Part shown: piece after piece, positions 7,000 through 11,238 of the stretch
Numbering within the stretch: position 1 is the stretch's first letter
Layout of the letters: the number at the start of each line of letters is the position of its first letter
Assembly (NCBI GenBank): GCA_041165405.1
Contig: JBEANL010000019.1
Span: 1 to 11,238, forward strand
Source: Methylopumilus sp009926035
Lineage (GTDB): Bacteria > Pseudomonadota > Gammaproteobacteria > Burkholderiales > Methylophilaceae
Reading direction: 5' to 3'
DNA: 11,238 nucleotides
The notes under the pieces: model-generated
The model's database searches: none
The model's input: only the letters and a program-made list of their open reading frames with translations
What the model was told of the DNA's origin: nothing
Made by a program: the position numbers and the translations under genes

Positions 7000-7536
7000 T
7001 TATTCATGGATAATTTTATATGCGCCTAAATCTAAATCTACTAATGTATAAGATCCGATTGCAAAACGAATTAGTCTTAACGTGGGATATCCAATTTTTC
7101 CTGTCATTCTTCTTACTTGACGATTTTTACCTTCAGATATTTTAATTTCAAGCCAAGTCGTAGGAATGGTTTTTCTTTCTCTAATAGGCGGTGTTCTCTC
7201 CCATAAAACTTTCGGTTGATCTATAATTTTTATCTGTGCAGGCAAAGTTTTAAAGTCGCCTAAGTCAACTCCGTGCCTTAAATCTTCTAAATCGCTCTCT
7301 TTCGGGGCGCCTTCAACTTGAACCCAATAAGTTTTTTGCATTTTATATTTTGGATCACTAATTTGATGTTGAAACAGGCCATCATCAGTTAGAATAATTA
7401 AACCTTCACTATCTGTGTCAAGCCTGCCTGCAGGATAAACATCAGGTATTGGAATAAAGTCTTTTAACGTCTCATGGTTATCATGTTTGCTAAATTGACA
7501 AACAACACCATATGGCTTGTTAAATAATATTTTCAT
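7000..7536 (-). CDS. rluE: 23S rRNA pseudouridine synthase, RluE type
   Basis: A 178-aa pseudouridine synthase of the RsuA/RluE group without the N-terminal S4 domain. It resembles E. coli RluE, which modifies U2457 of 23S rRNA. Motifs: LFNKPYGVVCQFS (4-16), catalytic motif PAGRLDTDSEGLIILTDDG (35-53, Asp40 the nucleophile), KTYWVQVEG near 68-76, the RluE-typical TPPIRERKTIPTTWLEI segment (~115-131), and EGKNRQVRRMTGKIGYPTLRLIR (from ~134). The full fold is present, so the length is near complete; E. coli RluE is somewhat longer at the N-terminus. The ATG at 7536 begins directly before the LFNKPYG strand and no useful upstream start precedes it. It diverges from icd over a 20-nt gap. No clear Shine-Dalgarno. 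Confidence 0.9.
   Translation of the reverse strand: MKILFNKPYGVVCQFSKHDNHETLKDFIPIPDVYPAGRLDTDSEGLIILTDDGLFQHQISDPKYKMQKTYWVQVEGAPKESDLEDLRHGVDLGDFKTLPAQIKIIDQPKVLWERTPPIRERKTIPTTWLEIKISEGKNRQVRRMTGKIGYPTLRLIRFAIGSYTLVDLDLGAYKIIHE
7495..7526 (+). promoter_or_regulatory. Candidate icd promoter inside the rluE coding region
   Basis: TTGACA at 7495-7500 is a perfect -35 hexamer, followed after 19 nt by TTAAAT (7520-7525) or, with an upstream TG at 7518-7519, after 20 nt by TAAATA (7521-7526). The spacer is longer than the ideal 17. A start near 7532-7535 would give an icd leader of about 22-25 nt. It overlies the first 14 codons of rluE on the opposite strand. This is the best promoter I can find for icd, since the intergenic gap is only 20 nt. 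Confidence 0.45.
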
Positions 7537-7556
7537 TAAACTTAAAGTGAGTATGA

Positions 7557-8795
7557 ATGCTTAGCAAAATTAACCTTCCAAAAAATGCATCAAAAATTAC
7601 CGTCAATTCAAATCTAAGCTTGAATGTTCCAGAGCATCCTATTATCCCATTTATTGAAGGTGACGGTATTGGTGTTGATATTACTCCAGCGATGTTAAAG
7701 GTGGTAAATCAAGCCGTACTAAAAGCTTATGATGGAAAAAAAGAAATTGCTTGGATGGAAGTATTTGCAGGAGAAAAAGCCACAAAAATATACGGTAAAG
7801 ATACCTGGCTTCCTCAAGAAACGCTAGATGCTATGAAAGAGTTTGTTGTGTCTATCAAAGGACCTCTCACAACGCCTGTGAGTGGAGGTATCAGATCGCT
7901 TAATGTGGCCATGAGGCAAGGGCTCGATTTATATGTTTGCTTAAGGCCGATTGAATATTTTAAAGGCGTCCCAAGTCCTTTAAAAAATCCTGAAAAAACT
8001 AATATGGTGATTTTTAGAGAAAATACTGAAGATATTTATGCGGGGATTGAATGGCAAGCATTCTCGGAAGAATCAAAAAAAATTATAAAAATGATCTCAG
8101 AATTAGGCATTAAAAATAAAATTCGCTTTCCAGAATCAACCGCTATAGGTATTAAACCTGTTTCTAAGGAAGGTAGCCAAAGGCTTATAAGAAAAGCGAT
8201 TGAATATGCCATAGAACATAAAAAAAAGTCGGTCACGCTTGTCCACAAAGGCAATATTATGAAATTTACTGAAGGTGGATTTAAAGAATGGGGTTATCAA
8301 TTAGCTCAAAATGAATTCGGCGCTAAACCTATTGAAGGCAAATCCGACTTCATGTGTTCCAATGGTCTTATCATCAAAGATTGTATTGCTGACGCTTTTC
8401 TTCAAGAAATATTACTTCACCCAAACGAATATGATGTTGTAGCAACTCTAAACCTTAACGGAGACTACATTTCAGATGCGTTAGCTGCTCAAGTAGGTGG
8501 TATTGGTATTGCTCCCGGTGCTAATTTATCAGACTCAACGGTTATTTTTGAAGCCACTCATGGAACCGCACCAAGTATTGCCGGCAAAAAAATTGCCAAT
8601 CCCAGCTCTTTAATTCTATCAGCTGAAATGATGTTAAGGCATATCGGCTGGATTGAAGCTGCCGATATTCTCTTGTTGGCATTCAGAAAAACATTGGCGG
8701 CTCAAAAAGTCACTCAAGACTTCTCATCACAATTAAATAATGTCTCACCATTATCCACAGATGATTTTGCTGATGCCATCATAAGTTACATGTAA
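7557..8795 (+). CDS. icd: Isocitrate dehydrogenase, E. coli Icd family, probably NAD-dependent
   Basis: A 412-aa homodimeric-type isocitrate dehydrogenase (E. coli Icd, 416 aa) that oxidatively decarboxylates isocitrate to 2-oxoglutarate. Motifs: IPFIEGDGIGVD (30-41), KGPLTTPVSGGIRSLNVAMRQ (101-121; Ser114 corresponds to the regulatory/substrate Ser113 of E. coli), CLRP (128-131), FRENTEDIYAGIEW (153-166), the NLNGDYISDALAAQVGG signature (299-315) and FEATHGTAP (331-339). Against remembered E. coli numbering, the 2'-phosphate contacts of NADP are all changed: Arg292 to His288, Lys344 to Ser340, Tyr345 to Ile341, Tyr391 to Gln387, Arg395 to Ser391; Val351 is Ala347. I infer NAD preference. The start matches the E. 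coli N-terminus; weak AAGTGAG precedes it at 7545-7551. Ends at a shared bidirectional terminator. Confidence 0.95.
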   Translation: MLSKINLPKNASKITVNSNLSLNVPEHPIIPFIEGDGIGVDITPAMLKVVNQAVLKAYDGKKEIAWMEVFAGEKATKIYGKDTWLPQETLDAMKEFVVSIKGPLTTPVSGGIRSLNVAMRQGLDLYVCLRPIEYFKGVPSPLKNPEKTNMVIFRENTEDIYAGIEWQAFSEESKKIIKMISELGIKNKIRFPESTAIGIKPVSKEGSQRLIRKAIEYAIEHKKKSVTLVHKGNIMKFTEGGFKEWGYQLAQNEFGAKPIEGKSDFMCSNGLIIKDCIADAFLQEILLHPNEYDVVATLNLNGDYISDALAAQVGGIGIAPGANLSDSTVIFEATHGTAPSIAGKKIANPSSLILSAEMMLRHIGWIEAADILLLAFRKTLAAQKVTQDFSSQLNNVSPLSTDDFADAIISYM

Positions 8796-8829
8796 AAAAA
8801 AGCCCGCATATGCGGGCTTATTTATTTAA
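8796..8829. terminator. Bidirectional terminator shared by icd and the cold-shock gene
   Basis: AGCCCGCATATGCGGGCT (8801-8818) is a perfect 18-bp palindrome in an AT-rich setting. On the plus strand it begins 5 nt after the icd stop and is followed by TATTTATTT. On the minus strand it follows the cold-shock gene stop by about 18 nt and runs into eight T residues (complement of A 8794-8801). It therefore ends both converging transcripts and is stronger in the minus direction. Confidence 0.93.
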
Positions 8830-8836
8830 TCTGAAA

Positions 8837-9040
8837 CTAGGCTTTATTTATATTTGAAGCTTGCTTGCCTTTTGGTCCGTCTGTAACGTCAAAAGTTACT
8901 CTTTGACCTTCTTTAAGACTTTTATATCCTGTATCTACGATTGCTGAAAAGTGAGCAAATAAATCATCGCCACCATCATCAGGAGTAATAAAACCAAAAC
9001 CTTTTGAATCATTAAACCACTTAACTGTACCTGTTGCCAT
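8837..9040 (-). CDS. Cold-shock domain protein, CspA family
   Basis: A 67-aa single cold-shock domain that binds single-stranded RNA and DNA; family members act as RNA chaperones at low temperature or in growth phase control. The protein reads MATGTVKWFNDSKGFGFI at the start, with RNP1 KGFGFI (13-18) and RNP2 LFAHFSAI (27-34). The second motif has Ala where E. coli CspA has Val, and the nearby aromatics W8, F9, F15, F17, F28 and F31 that stack on nucleic acid are present. The ATG at 9040 is chosen over the one at 9079: it gives the family-typical MATGTVKWF N-terminus and has the best Shine-Dalgarno in the window (AAGGA, complement of 9049-9053, 8 nt before ATG). The 13 residues from the upstream ATG are leader. 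Which csp paralogue is not decidable here. Confidence 0.95.
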   Translation of the reverse strand: MATGTVKWFNDSKGFGFITPDDGGDDLFAHFSAIVDTGYKSLKEGQRVTFDVTDGPKGKQASNINKA

Positions 9041-9156
9041 TTCATAAATCCTTAACTTTAAACAAGGGAGGCCCCCCAAAAGTTTGAATCAAGAACTAAA
9101 GCACTACTTAAATATAAATTAAAGCTAGCTAAATAAAACTCGAAACCAAACACCTG
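9041..9156 (-). promoter_or_regulatory. Long 5' leader of the cold-shock gene with a GC-rich hairpin
   Basis: The predicted promoter leaves about 115 nt untranslated before the ATG, long for this compact window and similar in kind to the long leaders of cspA-type mRNAs. It contains a GC block, minus-strand GGGGGGCCTCCC (complement of 9066-9077), which can fold on itself through GGGG/UCCC. Its CCCTT end could instead pair with the AAGG of the ribosome binding site at 9049-9053. Two alternative pairings of that kind would suit a temperature-responsive leader; this is inference. Confidence 0.5.
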
Positions 9157-9162
9157 GGAGCT

Positions 9163-9191
9163 TTTTTACGTTGTTTAGTCCTAAATGTCAA
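9163..9191 (-). promoter_or_regulatory. Sigma-70 promoter of the cold-shock gene
   Basis: On the minus strand TTGACA (complement of 9186-9191, perfect consensus), exactly 17 nt, then TAAAAA (complement of 9163-9168, four of six). Transcription would start near 9156. It lies 24 nt beyond the dsbC stop, and no terminator is visible between dsbC and this promoter, so read-through from dsbC is also possible. Confidence 0.7.
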
Positions 9192-9214
9192 GAATTTTGT
9201 TACTTTAAAAAGGA

Positions 9215-9934
9215 TCAAGACTTAGTGTTATTGAGGGCTTTTTCTATTTCTTTGTAAGGTTGAGCCCCTAACATTCGCTTCCCATTCGAAAAAATCAAGG
9301 TGGGCGTCGATGTAATGCCTAATTTTGATCCTAATTCTAGTATTTGTTCTGTAGGTGCCTCACATAAGGCCTTTCCTGAAGGAAGTACGTCATTAAGAGA
9401 CCAATCTGCCCAAGCTTTTGAGCGATCCTTGGCACACCAAATCAACTGTGATTTATTTTTTGCATCTGGATGAAGTTTTTCGATAGGGAATAAAAATGTA
9501 TAAATTGTCACATTATTAAGATGTGTAAATTCATTTTGTTCAAGACGTTTACAAAAAGGGCAATCTACGTCTGCAAAAACAACTAACTTTCTCGAACCAT
9601 CACCTTTAACTGTTTTAATGGCGGAATTAAAAGGCAAGGACGGAAAATCAACTTTAGTTAGATCTTCAAGACGCTCACTAGTTAAATCTTTTTTTGTTTT
9701 AGGGTCAACGATATGGCCTTCTGCAATAAGAAAAGAAAACTTCTCGTCTGTATAAATAATTTGACCACCCATAAAAACTTCATAGAGCCCACTATAGGAA
9801 GTTTTTTTAATACTTTCTACTTTATATTTAGGATATGAAGCTTCAATCATTTTTTTTAAGCTAGCTTCATCAGCCATTAAAAAAAATGAAGGGAAAAATA
9901 AAATGAATAAGGCAATTTTTTTTGTAATCGTCAT
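9215..9934 (-). CDS. dsbC: Periplasmic thiol:disulfide interchange protein, DsbC family
   Basis: A 239-aa protein with a signal peptide (KK at 5-6, hydrophobic 7-20, likely cleavage after MA at 21). A short N-terminal dimerisation-like domain (to about residue 70) precedes a thioredoxin domain with the redox motif FADVDCPFCKRLE (120-132, Cys125 and Cys128), a probable structural disulfide pair Cys167 and Cys191, and the cis-proline loop ITSTPTLIFSNG (207-218, Pro211). This is the DsbC/DsbG layout: isomerisation of wrong disulfides in the periplasm, kept reduced by DsbD. The active site is CPFC rather than the CGYC of E. coli DsbC. The start codon directly follows the stop of the upstream hydroxylase (TAAATG), so the two are co-translated, though no functional link between them is obvious. 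Confidence 0.92.
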   Translation of the reverse strand: MTITKKIALFILFFPSFFLMADEASLKKMIEASYPKYKVESIKKTSYSGLYEVFMGGQIIYTDEKFSFLIAEGHIVDPKTKKDLTSERLEDLTKVDFPSLPFNSAIKTVKGDGSRKLVVFADVDCPFCKRLEQNEFTHLNNVTIYTFLFPIEKLHPDAKNKSQLIWCAKDRSKAWADWSLNDVLPSGKALCEAPTEQILELGSKLGITSTPTLIFSNGKRMLGAQPYKEIEKALNNTKS

Positions 9935-11101
9935 TTAGTGAGTTGCTTTCTCTATAAGAATTTTTTTAATTAAATGGTTTTGATTTATTTTGTTAAGCCC
10001 AAGATTAAGCACTAAATCAACAATACGACTTTGAGAAGAAAAAATATGACTTAACTGATTCGTTAAATAACTTAAAGATAATATATCGGTCTTTCTGTTT
10101 CGATTGTATTTTTTAAGAAATTGCTTTAAACCAAGATCATGATGATATTTTTGATGTGAGCTTAACAATTCGTCAAGCTCTATCACATCTCTTAAGCCTA
10201 AATTTAAACCTTGGCCTGCGAGAGGGTGAACTTGATGTGCAGCATCTCCTATTAAAATAACTCGATCTGAAATTAATGATTCATTAATTTTCATAGTCAA
10301 AGGAAAATATTGCCGCTTAGATAAAAGATCAATATCGCCAAACATTTCGTCTAAGTCTTTTTTTAACTTCGTGAGGAACGTTGCGTCATCTAATTTTTTA
10401 TATTTATCTAAAATATTATCATTTAAAGAAAAAACAACCGAATATTCATGTGTTTGAATGGGTAAAAGAGCCAAAATACCTTCTTGCATGAATTTTTGAT
10501 AAGCGCATCCTTGGTGAGCTTTAGCACTTTTAATATTAAATACTAGGGCCGTTTGATTAAATGTTTTAGTTTTAAATTCAATAGCTGATTGGCTTCGAAC
10601 CCACGAATTAGAACCATCAGCTCCGATGATCAATTTGAATTGATATTTTTGACCTTTCTCATTCATAAGATCGACATGATCCATTTCAATATTTAATGAT
10701 TCAGTGCCATCTATTTTAATTTCATCATAGCTAATTTTGCTTATTCGATTCATAAAAGCTTTCTCAAGATCATCATGATTGATAATAAAAGCAAGCTCAC
10801 TCATTCCAGCATCATATGCATCAAAACTTAATGATGTATTTTCTTTATTTGAATAGACCAAAATTTTATTTACAGGCGACATTAAATCTTTAGATAAGAA
10901 ATTACAAATACCATTTTTTTCTAGCCATTTTTTAACGCCTGGTGTGATGGCATAAAATCTTGGATCAGGTGATTTGTTTTTAATATTTTTTGAATGGGAT
11001 AGCAGACTTGTCTTGATAGCATATTTTTCTAGGGTCACTAATGTTGCCATGCCGACGATACCTGAACCCGCAATCAATACATCACTTGATTTTTCATTCA
11101 T
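9935..11101 (-). CDS. UbiH/UbiF-family FAD-dependent hydroxylase of ubiquinone biosynthesis
   Basis: A 388-aa group A flavoprotein monooxygenase of the UbiH/UbiF/UbiM/COQ6 family, hydroxylating the ubiquinone ring precursor, probably in the Ubi complex at the inner membrane. Motifs: dinucleotide fold VLIAGSGIVGMA (8-19), DPRFYAITPG (46-55), the IIGADGSNSWVR motif (158-169; the DG motif of flavin hydroxylases), and the second FAD motif GDAAHQVHPLAGQGLNLGLRD (285-305), the family hallmark. Length is usual and there is no signal peptide. The ATG at 11101 overlaps the TGA of the upstream gene (ATGA), which itself looks like a paralogue, while dsbC starts directly after its stop. Which ring position it hydroxylates (UbiF, UbiH or UbiM role) cannot be settled from motifs alone. 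Confidence 0.93.
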   Translation of the reverse strand: MNEKSSDVLIAGSGIVGMATLVTLEKYAIKTSLLSHSKNIKNKSPDPRFYAITPGVKKWLEKNGICNFLSKDLMSPVNKILVYSNKENTSLSFDAYDAGMSELAFIINHDDLEKAFMNRISKISYDEIKIDGTESLNIEMDHVDLMNEKGQKYQFKLIIGADGSNSWVRSQSAIEFKTKTFNQTALVFNIKSAKAHQGCAYQKFMQEGILALLPIQTHEYSVVFSLNDNILDKYKKLDDATFLTKLKKDLDEMFGDIDLLSKRQYFPLTMKINESLISDRVILIGDAAHQVHPLAGQGLNLGLRDVIELDELLSSHQKYHHDLGLKQFLKKYNRNRKTDILSLSYLTNQLSHIFSSQSRIVDLVLNLGLNKINQNHLIKKILIEKATH

Positions 11102-11238
11102 TTTCCGAAACTCATTTTATCTACTAGAAAATTTTTAATGGGCATTAAATTATCTAAAAGAGATAAGCCAACCCCCCTTGTTAAGGAAAGACCAACTAAA
11201 TCATTCGAAAAAATATTCACTAAAGAATCTGTAAAAAA
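11098..11238 (-). CDS. C-terminal end of a second UbiH/UbiF-family hydroxylase (5' part outside window)
   Basis: A minus-strand frame enters at the right edge and gives 46 residues before TGA (11100-11098). The segment SNDLVGLSLTRGVGLSLLDN, then LMPIKNFLVDKMSFGK, has the R-x-x-G-L-x-L-L-D...P-I-K-x-x-L...M-x-x-G pattern typical of the extreme C-terminus of UbiH/UbiF hydroxylases. The downstream full-length paralogue starts on the same bases (ATGA overlap), as in tandem ubi gene pairs. The frame has no interruption. It is short, so the family call rests on the C-terminal pattern and the context, not on catalytic motifs. Confidence 0.75.
   Translation of the reverse strand, partial: FFTDSLVNIFSNDLVGLSLTRGVGLSLLDNLMPIKNFLVDKMSFGK

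Noticed and set aside
7553..7564. Three-codon leader ORF (ATG AAT GCT TAG) overlapping the icd start
   Set aside because: It arises from ATGAATG next to the real start, has no ribosome binding site of its own, and the sequence it encodes shows no attenuation-type codon run.
8036..8254. Minus-strand frame of 72 codons inside icd
   Set aside because: Antisense to conserved isocitrate dehydrogenase segments; no independent support.
9041..9079. N-terminal extension of the cold-shock protein by 13 residues from an upstream ATG
   Set aside because: The extension (MGGLPCLKLRIYE) is not part of any cold-shock domain, lacks its own ribosome binding site, and the ATG at 9040 has a strong one and gives the family N-terminus.
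1..11238. Mobile element, prophage, CRISPR array or defence system
   Set aside because: No direct repeats with spacers, no transposase, integrase or nuclease-helicase signatures, and every sizeable open frame is a recognised housekeeping gene.

Overview
The window is an AT-rich (by eye roughly one third G+C), tightly packed stretch of bacterial chromosome with only core-metabolism genes. Protein content and order (xseB-ispA-dxs-folE2, aroC next to a 3-phenylpropionate-permease-like MFS gene, tandem UbiH/UbiF-type hydroxylases followed by dsbC) suggest a proteobacterium, most likely a streamlined betaproteobacterium of the Methylophilales type. That assignment is inference from gene order, base composition and remembered family sequences, not from a search. 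I see no mobile element, prophage, CRISPR array, tRNA or rRNA, and no recognisable novel defence or accessory system.

Layout. 1-134: the last 30 codons of an unidentified plus-strand gene, closed by a strong intrinsic terminator. 139-4563: five plus-strand genes in one run: an alpha/beta-hydrolase carboxylesterase, xseB, ispA, dxs and folE2. xseB/ispA overlap by 8 nt and ispA/dxs are 1 nt apart, so xseB-ispA-dxs is a coupled unit. dxs and ispA supply the first step and the farnesyl-diphosphate step of isoprenoid synthesis (ubiquinone tail, undecaprenyl carrier). folE2 starts the pterin pathway and is preceded by a nested inverted repeat. 4579-6833: minus-strand aroC followed by an HcaT-like MFS transporter, joined by a 1-nt overlap and a GTG start. 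7000-7536: minus-strand rluE, which diverges over a 20-nt gap from icd (7557-8795, plus). icd and the minus-strand cold-shock gene (8837-9040) converge on a perfect 18-bp palindromic bidirectional terminator. The cold-shock gene has a good promoter and a leader of about 115 nt. 9215-11238: minus-strand run of the 3' end of one UbiH/UbiF-family hydroxylase, a second complete UbiH/UbiF-family hydroxylase and dsbC, joined by ATGA and TAAATG junctions.

Functional links: DXS and farnesyl diphosphate synthase feed the prenyl tail of ubiquinone, the probable ring precursor derives from chorismate made by AroC, and the two hydroxylases modify that ring; all three parts of the ubiquinone supply route lie within 11 kb but in separate transcription units. 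The observation I consider most worth checking is that the isocitrate dehydrogenase, though clearly of the E. coli NADP-enzyme fold family, has lost every residue that contacts the NADP 2'-phosphate, and carries the I/A/S combination associated with NAD use.
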